Source of the DNA: Euryarchaeota archaeon UBA550
GTDB lineage: Archaea; Thermoplasmatota; Poseidoniia; Poseidoniales; Poseidoniaceae
Length of the DNA: 46,932 nt
Reading direction: 5' to 3'
NCBI GenBank assembly: GCA_002506705.1
Contig: DAYA01000055.1
Span: forward strand, 1-46,932
The notes beneath the pieces are model-generated. The model ran no database searches, had not been told where the DNA came from, and saw only the letters and a list, made by a program, of their open reading frames with translations. Positions 24,741 to 34,069 of the stretch are shown here, piece after piece; position 1 is the stretch's first letter, and every line of letters starts with the position of its first letter. A program made the translations under genes and the position numbers.

Positions 24741-26156
24741 TTAGCCCTTAATTACAGCTAGTGGCATCATTCTAGCAATCGGTTTTGCTAGGCCTGCTTT
24801 ATGTGATAGTTCAATGACTTCATCTACGTTTTTGTAGGCATCTGGTGCCTCTTCTGACATTATGTTTGGAGTATTTGCATGAACTCTAATCCCCCTAGAT
24901 TCTAATTCTTTCTTCAGCGCTTTACCATCTATTTGTTTCTTCGCTTGTGATCTAGAAAGAACTCTTCCTGCACCATGGCAAGAAGATGAAAACGCTCGGT
25001 TTGTTTCTACTCCTTCCAATAACCAAGATCCAGTACCCATGTCCCCAGGTACCAAGACAGGTTGGTTTGGCATCGCTCGTGTTGCACCTTTTCTGTGGAC
25101 CATACAAGTACACCTTGCTCCATGAATCTCGTGTACCTCCTCTTTTGCGATATTGTGACTGACATCATACAATAGCCGCGTCTCTACATTCATTTCAACG
25201 GCTAGTGTTTGACGAAGTCTATGGGTTAGTGCGCTTCGATTTGCAAATGCGAAATTCGCAGCTCCATTCATGGCATCAAGGTAAGATTGTCCTTCTTTGC
25301 TGTGAATCGGTGCTGCAGCTAATTGTCTATCTTGTATCTCAAATCCCCATTTTTCGTTGTACCAAGTGCCTTGGCGATTCCTGTATTTGTCTTCCAAACC
25401 CCTAACATGATCAGTACATACTTGATGCCCTAATCCCCTACTTCCTGAATGTATCATGCACACGACTTGTCCCTCAAACAGATCATGGGGATTACTATCT
25501 TCTATTGATTGAACAGTTTGTAACTCGAGGAAATGGTTGCCAGAACCAAGTGTACCTAATGCTTTGAGGCCACGATTGAATGCTCTCTCGGAAACACCGC
25601 TATCGGTTTCTAGAAATCCTCCGGATTCTATATTTTTCAAATCTTCATCGTATGCGAAACCAAGGTCTACCATCGCATTTGTACCTCTTGATATGATTTC
25701 ATTCAAATCTTGATTTGTAATATCCAATCCGCCTTTTCCAGATCCGCCGGAAGGAATTCTTCCGTTCAATCGTCCTGCGAGTCTGTCAATATTTGGAATG
25801 TCATCAACACTGCATTCCAGTGCTACCATTCTTACACCACAATTGATGTCAAACCCAACACCTCCTGGAGAAATTGAACCACCTTCTTCCCCCCAATTTA
25901 CATCTGTTGCTAGCACCCCTCCTATCGGGAAGCCGTATCCAAAGTGCCAATCAGCCATTGCCCAAGCTTCTCCGACAACACCTGGCATAGATGCAATATT
26001 GACGAGCTGTGATATCGACCTCTCATCGCTGCTTTTTGCAAGATGCTCCGGATTGGAGACGATCATTGCATCGACATTCATTGAGCCGTGTTTACGAATT
26101 CGCATTAAACCCTCATTCTCTACCTCGAGATGGTCCTGCCATTCTGCTCCGGTCAC
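24741..26156 (-). CDS. rtcB: tRNA-splicing RNA ligase RtcB
   Basis: RtcB joins RNA 2',3'-cyclic phosphate and 5'-OH ends in a GTP- and Mn-dependent reaction; in archaea it ligates tRNA exons after intron removal. The 471-aa protein has every key motif: GGVGFDINCGVR (Asp103, Cys106), GSGNHFLE (His208), IHSGSRGLGH (His236), SHNIAKEE (His334), HRKGATRA, GDMGTGSWLL, and SSCHGAGR, where His394 is the expected guanylylated residue. The only full-length start is GTG 26156, preceded by GGGGAG; an in-frame stop lies just upstream. It is transcribed alone, diverging from alaS. The archaease cofactor gene is not in the window. The two tRNAs here lack introns, so its substrates lie elsewhere. Confidence 0.95.
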   Translation of the reverse strand: MTGAEWQDHLEVENEGLMRIRKHGSMNVDAMIVSNPEHLAKSSDERSISQLVNIASMPGVVGEAWAMADWHFGYGFPIGGVLATDVNWGEEGGSISPGGVGFDINCGVRMVALECSVDDIPNIDRLAGRLNGRIPSGGSGKGGLDITNQDLNEIISRGTNAMVDLGFAYDEDLKNIESGGFLETDSGVSERAFNRGLKALGTLGSGNHFLELQTVQSIEDSNPHDLFEGQVVCMIHSGSRGLGHQVCTDHVRGLEDKYRNRQGTWYNEKWGFEIQDRQLAAAPIHSKEGQSYLDAMNGAANFAFANRSALTHRLRQTLAVEMNVETRLLYDVSHNIAKEEVHEIHGARCTCMVHRKGATRAMPNQPVLVPGDMGTGSWLLEGVETNRAFSSSCHGAGRVLSRSQAKKQIDGKALKKELESRGIRVHANTPNIMSEEAPDAYKNVDEVIELSHKAGLAKPIARMMPLAVIKG

Positions 26157-26260
26157 AGGCTCCCCACCACTTACATCACTTCATTTCTCTGTTTTAGCAG
26201 GGATGGTTTGAAGGAGTATTGATGCCCCCATGATTATGTCCGTAAGGGCAGGTGACACTA

Positions 26261-29110
26261 ATGGGACTTCCTCCAATCGACCTCGAAGTGTTTCATCAAA
26301 ACGGATACACTCGCAGACAGTGTAGAGTAACAGGGCTGTGGTTTTGGTCCTGTGATGCAGACAGAGACACATGTGGAGATACTGAAGAGGATGAGTACAC
26401 ATTTATTGGTGCGCCAATCATAGATGGCTTTGACCAAAGGGGACGTGAACTGAAGGATACAATGCGTGAGGAATTCATCGGTTTCTTTGAGAATAGAGAA
26501 CACACACGCGTAGAACCATACCCTGTTCTTGCAAGATGGAGGGATGATATTCACCTTACTATTGCCAGTATTGCAGATTTCCAACCTCACGTAACTTCAG
26601 GGGCAGTAGAACCGCCTGCCAACCCGCTCGCAATTTCTCAACCTTGCATTAGGCTGAATGATATTGATGCCGTTGGCCGCTCAGGTAGGCACTTGACGAC
26701 ATTCGAAATGATGGCGCACCACGTTTTCAACCGCCCAGATGAAGGGAAAATGTACTACTGGATGGAAGAGTGTGTAAAGCACTGCCACGACTTGTTGTGT
26801 ACTACATTTGGTATAGATCCATCAGAGGTGACTTATGTCGAGAATCCATGGTCTGGTGGAGGAAATGCAGGTCCTGCAGTCGAGGTAATTGTTGGTGGTC
26901 TTGAACTTGCAACTTTGGTTTTCATGAACCTCGCTGAGGATGAGGACGGGGATATAGAAATTAAGGGCGTGAAATACTCTGAGATGCCTCTGCAAATTAT
27001 CGACACCGGATATGGTCTTGAGAGATTTTGTTGGGCAGCAGCAGGCACTCCTACAATATACGAAGCGATATATCCCGAAAGCGTTGCTTGGTTGAAGGAC
27101 TTGGCTGGATTTTCAGCTGAAAGTTTCGATATGACACAAACTCAAATGGATTCCCTTCTCGGTGAAATGAGTAGATTATTTGGAATTATGAACATTGAAG
27201 CCGGAAGTGATGGCGATAGAATGCGTGAAGTTTTCCTCTCGAGGCTTGCTGAAAGAGGGCACAACATCAATCCAGAATTGTTTGCTGCGATAACTGAGCC
27301 GCTATCCAAAATTTATGCGATACCTGACCATATGCACGCCCTTTCCAATATGCTCGGTGATGGATTAGTTCCATCTAATTCGAAAGCAGGATACCTTGCA
27401 AGAATGATTGCTCGAAGAGTACTTAGAATGAGAGACGATCTCAAACTAGAGATTAGTCTGGCTGAATTAGCGTCTCATCACCTTGAAGTAAATTATTCAA
27501 CAGAGCGCATGAAACAAACCCAAGAAGGACTTTTGACGATTCTCAAAGGTGAAGAAGAGCGATATGATGAGATGATTCGAAAGGGTAACCAAGTCGTCAA
27601 AACCGCAATCAAAGATGTCACCGTGGATTCTTTAGAATTACCAGATGAAATACTGTTTACAATCAATGACAGTCATGGTATATCTCCAGACCTAGTAATC
27701 AACATTGCAAATGATTTGGGTTGGAAAAAACTCACTCTAAGGACTGGTTTCAATGCAGAAATGGCGGAGAGACATGCGGCCATGGCAAAGGCGGCTGCAA
27801 AGTCTGTTAGCGTCAAACCAATAGTTGAGAATATTCCAGAGTTGCCTCCAACAATTCCACTTTACTACGATGATGTTTCACAGCAGAACTTCGAAGCAAG
27901 CGTACTCAGTTGCCTTCCATTGGTTGGAGAAGACTTGCCAGAGGGAGCCACACATGGTGTCATTTTAGACAAAACATGCTTCTATCCAGAAGGTGGTGGT
28001 CAAGAAGCCGACTATGGCAATCTCAGTTGCGATTACGCATCCAATTCAGTCCTTGATACAAGGAAAGTTGGAAATTTGATTATTCACCTTACAAACGGGT
28101 CCTTCGACGTAGGGGATATGGTTCATGGAGAGGTTGATTGGACAAGAAGACGTCAATTGATGGACCACCACACAGCGGTCCACATTGTTGGTGGTGCAGC
28201 AAGAAGGCTGCTTGGACCTCACATATACCAGGCTGGTGCAAACAAGTCGGTAGAATCTGCGAGACTCGATATCACTCACCACAAGAGATTGACTAGGGCT
28301 GAACTTGATGCTATTGAATCCCTTGCTAATGAAGTAATTCACAGCGTTGCAAGAACAGAAAAAATTACCCTTGACCGTAAAGATGCAGACCGAAAATATG
28401 GTTTCGATCTGTATCAGGGTGGTGCTCCAAAAGGTAGTGATATCAGGATTTTGAGAATTTCAGACCACGACATACAGGCCTGTGGTGGAACCCATCACGA
28501 TGAGCCAGGGCGAATTGGTCAAATTAGGGTAATCAGGTCTAATGCGGTTCAAGATGGTGTTGAAAGGCTCCACATTGTAGCAGGACAAGCTGCAATGGAT
28601 CATGCACGCAATCAAGAAGCAATACTCCGTGACACATCTGATGTCTTCCAAGTACCATTAGAGGATTTACCTACTACTGCAACTAGATTCTTCAGTGAAT
28701 GGAAAGAACAACGCAAGAGAATTGAAGCACTCGAAGCCGAAATTGTGAGGCTCAGAACTTCAGGTGGTGGAAATGACATGTCTGAAGTTGACGGAGTCAG
28801 AGTCGTTGTAATGGAAGTAGATGGTGACTTGAAACAGATGACAAAGATGCTCAAAGAGTTAACACTTGATCAGTCTAATCCAACTATTGCAGTACTGGGT
28901 AGCCGTGAGGGAGGTGGCAAACTCATGGTTGCAACAACCGAGGATACTGTTGCAAGTGAAAGATTCAACGCAGTTGATATTCTCAGAGGAATTTCATCCC
29001 ACATTCGAGGAGGAGGCGGTGGTCGTCCAACCTTTGCTCAAGGTGGAGGTTCAAATCCCGACGGACTTCCAGAAGCCCTAGACGCTGCAAAGAATCTCAT
29101 AGGTGTCTGA
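26261..29110 (+). CDS. alaS: Alanyl-tRNA synthetase, archaeal type
   Basis: This class II synthetase charges tRNA-Ala and edits Ser/Gly mischarging. It has the archaeal N-terminal extension with cysteines (RQCRVTGLWFW, DRDTCGD), the catalytic core (GRSGRHLTTFEMMAHHVFN, NPWSGGGNAGPAVEVIVGGLELATLVFM, DTGYGLERF), and an editing domain with HxxxH (His637, His641) and CGGTH (Cys741, His745; CAGTH is more usual). The C-Ala domain has the glycine-rich RGGGGGRPTFAQGGG. The 949-aa length is normal. ATG 26261 is chosen because AGGTGA lies five bases upstream; a GTG at 26252 would overlap that site. The 3' end overlaps the convergent Nudix gene by 14 bp. Confidence 0.96.
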   Translation: MGLPPIDLEVFHQNGYTRRQCRVTGLWFWSCDADRDTCGDTEEDEYTFIGAPIIDGFDQRGRELKDTMREEFIGFFENREHTRVEPYPVLARWRDDIHLTIASIADFQPHVTSGAVEPPANPLAISQPCIRLNDIDAVGRSGRHLTTFEMMAHHVFNRPDEGKMYYWMEECVKHCHDLLCTTFGIDPSEVTYVENPWSGGGNAGPAVEVIVGGLELATLVFMNLAEDEDGDIEIKGVKYSEMPLQIIDTGYGLERFCWAAAGTPTIYEAIYPESVAWLKDLAGFSAESFDMTQTQMDSLLGEMSRLFGIMNIEAGSDGDRMREVFLSRLAERGHNINPELFAAITEPLSKIYAIPDHMHALSNMLGDGLVPSNSKAGYLARMIARRVLRMRDDLKLEISLAELASHHLEVNYSTERMKQTQEGLLTILKGEEERYDEMIRKGNQVVKTAIKDVTVDSLELPDEILFTINDSHGISPDLVINIANDLGWKKLTLRTGFNAEMAERHAAMAKAAAKSVSVKPIVENIPELPPTIPLYYDDVSQQNFEASVLSCLPLVGEDLPEGATHGVILDKTCFYPEGGGQEADYGNLSCDYASNSVLDTRKVGNLIIHLTNGSFDVGDMVHGEVDWTRRRQLMDHHTAVHIVGGAARRLLGPHIYQAGANKSVESARLDITHHKRLTRAELDAIESLANEVIHSVARTEKITLDRKDADRKYGFDLYQGGAPKGSDIRILRISDHDIQACGGTHHDEPGRIGQIRVIRSNAVQDGVERLHIVAGQAAMDHARNQEAILRDTSDVFQVPLEDLPTTATRFFSEWKEQRKRIEALEAEIVRLRTSGGGNDMSEVDGVRVVVMEVDGDLKQMTKMLKELTLDQSNPTIAVLGSREGGGKLMVATTEDTVASERFNAVDILRGISSHIRGGGGGRPTFAQGGGSNPDGLPEALDAAKNLIGV

Positions 29111-29801
29111 GAGCAGCAGCATCAAATCCTGATACTGCTCTGGATAGAGCTTCAGCAGGGCTCAGCCATGCGAATTCAGAGATTTCATTTTCTTTCAATT
29201 TTATTTCTGAATTGTCCCCATCCCAGTTTGCTTTATAGGTGAAAGAAACAAACGAAATTCCTTCATTTGTGAATATTCGTTGTGTGATAATTGGTGCTTC
29301 GTCTTCAAGTTCTATCGCAATACCCATTTCCTCTAGGGTTTCTCGAACGCAACCAACCGCCGGGTGTTCATCATGGTCCATGTATCCCCCGGGTAAAGTC
29401 CAATGGCCAACAAAGTGACCTCGCTCGATTTTGCCCATCAGTACTTGACCTTGAGTATTCAGTACCATGACCTTTGAAACAAGTCTGTGAATAGACCTGT
29501 AAATTGACTCTCTTGCAATTGGATGAACCTCATCGTCACTAATGCATTCATCTTTCCACGCCCAGTTTTCAGGCCATTCGACATTTGGGTGTGCTTTGAT
29601 TACTTCAAAACCTAGGATGTCGAATGTGTTTTTGACTTCCCATTCAATTCCCAAATTCTTCGCTTCATATCGTGTTGGGAATCTGAATCTAGTGCTACCC
29701 GTGTTGTTCATTGTGGGCTTCATTGGGCCGTTTCCCTCAGAATCAACAAGCAAAACCTTCCCGTCGTGCTCGAGGTACAACACTGTTTCGGGGTGGTCCA
29801 T
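29097..29801 (-). CDS. Nudix hydrolase with an N-terminal extension
   Basis: The C-terminal domain (about residues 105-234) carries a perfect Nudix box at 139-161 (Gly139, Glu145, Arg153-Glu154, Glu157-Glu158, Gly160), the Mg-binding motif for hydrolysing nucleoside diphosphates linked to another moiety. The preceding 100 residues include a WPENWAWKDE segment and look like a small separate domain of unknown role. The substrate cannot be inferred; mutT-type clean-up, NADH, ADP-ribose and cap-like substrates are all possible. GGTGA four bases before ATG 29801 sets the start. rmuC lies 26 bp upstream on the same strand, so the pair is probably an operon. Confidence 0.88.
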   Translation of the reverse strand: MDHPETVLYLEHDGKVLLVDSEGNGPMKPTMNNTGSTRFRFPTRYEAKNLGIEWEVKNTFDILGFEVIKAHPNVEWPENWAWKDECISDDEVHPIARESIYRSIHRLVSKVMVLNTQGQVLMGKIERGHFVGHWTLPGGYMDHDEHPAVGCVRETLEEMGIAIELEDEAPIITQRIFTNEGISFVSFTYKANWDGDNSEIKLKENEISEFAWLSPAEALSRAVSGFDAAALRHL

Positions 29802-29827
29802 GGTTTCACCGGAGTGTTGTTTGTTGA

Positions 29828-31063
29828 TTAATCTTCGAGTAGGCCCATAATCTCATTTGATGGGGAATCTAGGGCTTCTACTTCTTTGAGTGCTCGCTCC
29901 ATTGCTCTTAATCTTCTTTGAATAGATTCACCATCTCCACCAATTGTGTTTGCTGCGGTATTGAGCTGTTTGTGGAGTTTTCCGAGGTGTTCTCCAAACT
30001 TCACAAATTCCGTTTTCACAGTACCGAGAACGTTGTAGACTTGACTAGCATTAGTTTCAAGAGCTAGCGTTCTGAATCCCATTTGCAAACTGTTGACGAA
30101 TGCTGCTAAAGTCGAAGGCCCGGTTACAACAATTTGGTGATCTCTTTGCAGCGATTCAAACAACCCTGGTCTCCTTACTACGTCAGCGTAGAGACCTTCA
30201 GTTGGAAGGAACATCACTGCAAAATCTGTTGTGTGCGGGGCAGAGACGTATTCTTTGCGAATCGTTTTTGCTTTAGCGGTTACATTTGATTCAAAGGTCG
30301 AATATGCTTTTTCTACAGCCTTCTTGTCACCAGTTTCGTAAGCATCTAAGAGTCTTTCATAATCTTCCTTTGGGAATTTACAATCGATGGGTAACCATAC
30401 TGGTTCATCCATGGTGCCATCTATTCCAGGGAGTTTGATAGCAAATTCAACCTGTCCTTTGCATTCTGGATGAGTCTTGACATTCTTTCCATATTGAGCA
30501 GGCGCTAGAATCTGTTCCAGAATTCTCTCGGCTTGAATTTCTCCCATTGCTCCTCTCGTTGAAACGTTGGTTAGAACTTTCTTCAATCCTCCAACATCCG
30601 TGGCCAAGGTTTGCATCTCTCCAAGTCCTTTGTGAACCGCTTCTAGCCGGTCACTGACTAATTTGAACGATTCACCTATTCGCTTTTCCAGTGTTGTTTG
30701 TAGTTTCTCATCAACCACATTTCTCATCTCATCAAGTTTCTTTTCATTTGAGGTTTGCAATTTTGAAATATTTTCTCCGACAACGACAAGATGTTTTTGC
30801 TGCTCCTCTCCTAATGTCTTCTGCATCTTTTGTTGTTCTTCTCCAAGGGTCTTCAGCACTGCAACTAAGGTGTCACGAGAGTCATTGTTTCTATCCCTAA
30901 TTTCGCTAGTCAATGTGGTCTTCACTGCGTCTTGTGAACGGTTGATTATTTCTCGTACTTCATTCGTTAAATCTGAATTGTCAATTTTTGATTTGCTGCC
31001 TTTCCCCAAAAGAAATGCAACGATAATTAGTATTCCAAAAACTCCGAATGTGATTGCTTCCAT
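29828..31063 (-). CDS. rmuC: RmuC family DNA recombination/nuclease protein
   Basis: RmuC proteins limit recombination at inverted repeats in bacteria and have a predicted restriction-endonuclease-like fold. The 411-aa product has a single N-terminal membrane helix (FGVFGILIIVAFLLG), a coiled coil of about 100 residues with a duplicated LGEEQQK motif, then the RmuC core: RGAMGEIQAERILEQIL, QVEFAIKLPG, LPIDCKFPKEDYERLL, DFAVMFLPTEGLYADV, VTGPSTLAAFVNSLQMGFRTLAL. The Asp and Lys in PIDCKFP match the PD-(D/E)xK-like site. GAGG precedes the ATG. The family is mostly bacterial, so horizontal acquisition in the lineage is likely (inference). It is probably co-transcribed with the Nudix gene and divergent from the persulfide dioxygenase gene. 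Confidence 0.93.
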   Translation of the reverse strand: MEAITFGVFGILIIVAFLLGKGSKSKIDNSDLTNEVREIINRSQDAVKTTLTSEIRDRNNDSRDTLVAVLKTLGEEQQKMQKTLGEEQQKHLVVVGENISKLQTSNEKKLDEMRNVVDEKLQTTLEKRIGESFKLVSDRLEAVHKGLGEMQTLATDVGGLKKVLTNVSTRGAMGEIQAERILEQILAPAQYGKNVKTHPECKGQVEFAIKLPGIDGTMDEPVWLPIDCKFPKEDYERLLDAYETGDKKAVEKAYSTFESNVTAKAKTIRKEYVSAPHTTDFAVMFLPTEGLYADVVRRPGLFESLQRDHQIVVTGPSTLAAFVNSLQMGFRTLALETNASQVYNVLGTVKTEFVKFGEHLGKLHKQLNTAANTIGGDGESIQRRLRAMERALKEVEALDSPSNEIMGLLED

Positions 31064-31110
31064 AAGAGTGCCTCGAGTTGCAAATTTTGACAGGGGTTAT
31101 TGAACTCATG

Positions 31111-31123
31111 CATCATAATGATG
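31111..31123. repeat. Palindrome CATCAT-A-ATGATG in the rmuC / persulfide dioxygenase divergent promoter
   Basis: A perfect 6-bp dyad with a single central base lies 48 bp from the rmuC start and 35 bp from the start of the plus-strand gene, a good location for a shared operator. Such a short AT-rich dyad can also arise by chance; no second copy was noticed in other intergenic regions. Confidence 0.3.
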
Positions 31124-31157
31124 AATAGTTGAAGTATGGAAACACCTAGCCTACAGC

Positions 31158-31868
31158 ATGCGAGTCGAACAGTTGAATGAGGACATGTGGGCAATGACCT
31201 ATCTTGTAGAGTGCGAATCAACAAAGAAAGTTGCATTGATTGACCCTGTTTGGGATAATTTGAGTGACTATCTGTCCATCATTGAAGACAGAGGGCTTAC
31301 TCTCGAGTATGCTATGGCTACACACACGCATGCCGATCACATCACAGGATGCTTCAAGTTAGCAGAAATGAAGGGCTGCGAGTACCTTATGTGGAATGAT
31401 ACGCCTTCATTGGGAGTAACAATCTACGTCGATGAAGAAACATCGGTTACGATGGGTGAGATTGAATTCCACTTCCACCACTCCCCAGGTCACACTGGTG
31501 ATTCGATGATTATCGAATGTGGTGATTACATCTTCACAGGCGACTTCCTATTTACTGGTGATGGAGGAGTTGGAAGAGACGATCTTCCAAGTGGTAGGCC
31601 ACACCTACATTGGCAGGCTTTGGACGTTCTAGAGAGATTTTCCGGAGAGGTTTTGGTTTGTACTGGGCATGATCCTCCCGGGACTGAAATGCAAACAATG
31701 GCATGGAACCGTGAAAATAACCTGGTCTTGAAGATGGAAACCTATGATGAGTACGCAAAATGGCAAGAGGAAACATCTGCGGGTTTGGGTTATGTTTCTA
31801 AAATCAAAACCGCATTGCCTGCAAATATATTCGCAGAAATACCGGATGAAATCCCTTGGATGAACTGA
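31158..31868 (+). CDS. Metallo-beta-lactamase-fold persulfide dioxygenase-like protein (ETHE1 type)
   Basis: ETHE1-type enzymes oxidise glutathione or other low-molecular-weight persulfides to sulfite with a mononuclear iron. The 236-aa protein has the MBL metal motif THTHADH (residues 55-61), His112 in SPGHTGDS, Asp129 in the FTGDFLFTGDGGVGRDDL stretch that is characteristic of ETHE1/persulfide dioxygenases rather than glyoxalase II, and the late CTGHDPPG with His171. It starts MRVEQL, with no signal peptide, so it is cytosolic. It diverges from rmuC. No rhodanese domain is fused and no partner sulfurtransferase is adjacent. The exact thiol substrate in an archaeon is unknown. Confidence 0.82.
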   Translation: MRVEQLNEDMWAMTYLVECESTKKVALIDPVWDNLSDYLSIIEDRGLTLEYAMATHTHADHITGCFKLAEMKGCEYLMWNDTPSLGVTIYVDEETSVTMGEIEFHFHHSPGHTGDSMIIECGDYIFTGDFLFTGDGGVGRDDLPSGRPHLHWQALDVLERFSGEVLVCTGHDPPGTEMQTMAWNRENNLVLKMETYDEYAKWQEETSAGLGYVSKIKTALPANIFAEIPDEIPWMN

Positions 31869-31870
31869 TT

Positions 31871-33025
31871 TCATAGCGGGTTATTCGGGCTCTTTAACGC
31901 CTCATCATGGGCGGTAGGCAGGTTGTCTAAATCTGTGAATGTCAGATTGCTTGTGTGGCCTATGCCACCTTCGATTCTCTCTGCCATAGAGCATCTTACA
32001 TTGAGTTGAATTCGGCCTTGATGTCTTGTCAAATCGTATGATTGTGGGTTTAATTTGTCAATGGCTTGGGTTTCGAACTGCTTTCGAATCGTTTTACCGT
32101 GCCACCAAGCATATCCCCACTGGAATGTAACCCCTACCGCAGTAGCACAATAAAGCACCATCAATACAGTTGCAGCGAATAGGATTGTGTTACCATCGTC
32201 CCTTGCTTCGGTCATTAGATCTCTACCGAGTAAAAATATCAAACCTACTCCTACAATCGGAGTAAGCATAGAATCGAGCCAATCAGAAATAGGGATAATT
32301 CGTCCTCTTGCTGGATCTACTAAAACAAGATTTGATTCGAGGGCAGTAGCAACAATACCAACAATTCCAAGCAGTAGGATGTAGAATAATCCTGCTAGTA
32401 TGAATTCAGTAATTTGAGAGTCTAGTCTAAGTGTCCAATGTATAATCAGCCATGAGAACAAACCAAGGAATACCACTCTCGGTACCTTGTGGAAATGGAC
32501 CGCTATATTTGATGCATCTAGAACTTTAGCGTCATTACTACAGTGATCGTTTCCTGCATCTGGAATGTGAATAATTTGCTTTCCGAACCAAGTCTCTAGA
32601 AGTTTAATCGCATTGACAAGAATTCTTCGCCTAATAAGCAAAACTTCGAGAATGTACAGAACCGGAATTCCCATGACAATAATTGGTAGTGAAAGAACAG
32701 CAATTATCGGGAGAATGAATATCATTGGTACTAGCAAGAAGTGTGTCAAGCTCAGTGGATAGAGCATGTCAGTTTCATTTAATTTAGCCCGGCTTGCCTT
32801 CAGTCCGAGCCTTCTTGCTTCCTCGTCAAGTACTTCCCTAAATTGTTCAACTTGCATGCCCGAATCGAGGATTTTTTGGACGGTTGAGCGATAGTTCCTC
32901 TCTGCAGGTCCAACGCCAAGTATCACTGTTTGATAGAGAATTTTTGCAGGTACTGCAAGTATCAACGGGAGGAGTAAAATTCCAATGGCCCACATCAAAT
33001 TCCCGATGTCGAGAGTGGATGCCAT
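31871..33025 (-). CDS. Hypothetical multi-pass membrane protein, 384 aa
   Basis: No family is recognised. Predicted topology: one N-terminal helix (IGILLLPLILAVPAKIL), a cytoplasmic helical segment of about 60 residues (YRSTVQKILDSGMQVEQFREVLDEEARRLGL), a hydrophobic pair (LTHFLLVPMIFILPIIAVL, LPIIVMGIPVLYILEVLL), three or four further helices, and a soluble C-terminal region of about 70 residues. ATG 33025 is preferred; extending to 33061 would overlap the 5' region of the divergent serA-like gene. Only 63 bp separate the two starts. Its stop lies three bases from the stop of the persulfide dioxygenase gene. Confidence 0.75.
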   Translation of the reverse strand: MASTLDIGNLMWAIGILLLPLILAVPAKILYQTVILGVGPAERNYRSTVQKILDSGMQVEQFREVLDEEARRLGLKASRAKLNETDMLYPLSLTHFLLVPMIFILPIIAVLSLPIIVMGIPVLYILEVLLIRRRILVNAIKLLETWFGKQIIHIPDAGNDHCSNDAKVLDASNIAVHFHKVPRVVFLGLFSWLIIHWTLRLDSQITEFILAGLFYILLLGIVGIVATALESNLVLVDPARGRIIPISDWLDSMLTPIVGVGLIFLLGRDLMTEARDDGNTILFAATVLMVLYCATAVGVTFQWGYAWWHGKTIRKQFETQAIDKLNPQSYDLTRHQGRIQLNVRCSMAERIEGGIGHTSNLTFTDLDNLPTAHDEALKSPNNPL

Positions 33026-33088
33026 GCATCGTTGAGAAGGACCTAGTTGAAGAATGTTCATGGGGGGCCTACGCTAGAAGTACCGATA

Positions 33089-34069
33089 ATGGCACGAATT
33101 GCTGTGACGGATGGGATGGCAAAAGCAGCCATTTCTGTTTTAGAAAAGGCTGGTCACGAGGTAGTTGTCGGACATATAGAGCAAAAGGACTTGCTGAATG
33201 GTGCATTGAAAGATTTTGATGCAATAATTGTTCGAAGTGCTACAAAATTACCTGAAGAGGTCATCAAAGAAAGTTCTGGGCTATCTGTTATCGGAAGAGC
33301 AGGAGTAGGTGTAGACAATATCGATCTCAAGGCTGCAGGAAATTCAGGAATAGTCGTTGTAAACGCTCCAAACGCCTCAACACAATCAGTTGTTGAACTA
33401 ACGATTGGTCACCTTCTTTCTTCGGTTAGGCACATCCCTAAATCAGATAGAGGATTGAGAGGAGATAAATGGGAAAAGAAAGCGATGAAAGGTACTGAAT
33501 TGTCAGGAAAGTGCCTTGGATTAATTGGATTCGGTAGAATTGCCCAAGGGGTTGCTAGAGTAGCAAAGTCTCTTGGTATGGAGATACACACATATGACCC
33601 TTATCTCCCTCCAAAAGTGGCTAAAGCACAAGATGCTTATTTGCACAAGAAAGTAGATTCTTTATTCAAAGCATGCACTCATATTTCCATTCATTGCAAT
33701 CTAACTGATGAGACTCACCATCTCGTGAATGCAAAACGCATGTCAATGATGCCTGGGAGGAAATCTGGAATCGAATGTGGTAACCACATTGTAAATTGCG
33801 CACGTGGAGGTATAATCGACGAAGATGCTCTTCTTGGTGCACTTGAGGATGGGACCATTACAAGTGCCGCATTGGATGTGTTTGAGGTCGAACCTCTGCC
33901 GGCAAATTACAAACTTGTCCAGCATCAAAACTTCCACGGAACTCCACATATAGGTGCTGCAACACTTGAGGCACAACACAGGGTTGGCCTCGATATAGCA
34001 AAGGCGGTTAACTTGGCATTAGCTGGCAAGAAACCCGATACCATCGTTAATGCTCAATTCCTCAACTAG
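33089..34069 (+). CDS. serA: D-3-phosphoglycerate dehydrogenase-like 2-hydroxyacid dehydrogenase
   Basis: The enzyme is predicted to oxidise 3-phosphoglycerate to 3-phosphohydroxypyruvate, the first step of serine synthesis. The 326-aa chain is a short form without the C-terminal ACT domain, so serine feedback of the usual kind is not expected. Visible motifs are GRAGVGVDNID, the NAD-binding GLIGFGRIAQGVA (147-152, third glycine replaced by Ala), NCARGGIIDEDAL with Arg239, Glu268 in FEVEP, and His287 in GTPHIGAAT. ATG 33089 matches the family start; the upstream TTG is not needed. A glyoxylate/hydroxypyruvate reductase or another D-2-hydroxyacid dehydrogenase is the alternative. It overlaps the convergent small membrane gene by 8 bp. 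Confidence 0.85.
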   Translation: MARIAVTDGMAKAAISVLEKAGHEVVVGHIEQKDLLNGALKDFDAIIVRSATKLPEEVIKESSGLSVIGRAGVGVDNIDLKAAGNSGIVVVNAPNASTQSVVELTIGHLLSSVRHIPKSDRGLRGDKWEKKAMKGTELSGKCLGLIGFGRIAQGVARVAKSLGMEIHTYDPYLPPKVAKAQDAYLHKKVDSLFKACTHISIHCNLTDETHHLVNAKRMSMMPGRKSGIECGNHIVNCARGGIIDEDALLGALEDGTITSAALDVFEVEPLPANYKLVQHQNFHGTPHIGAATLEAQHRVGLDIAKAVNLALAGKKPDTIVNAQFLN

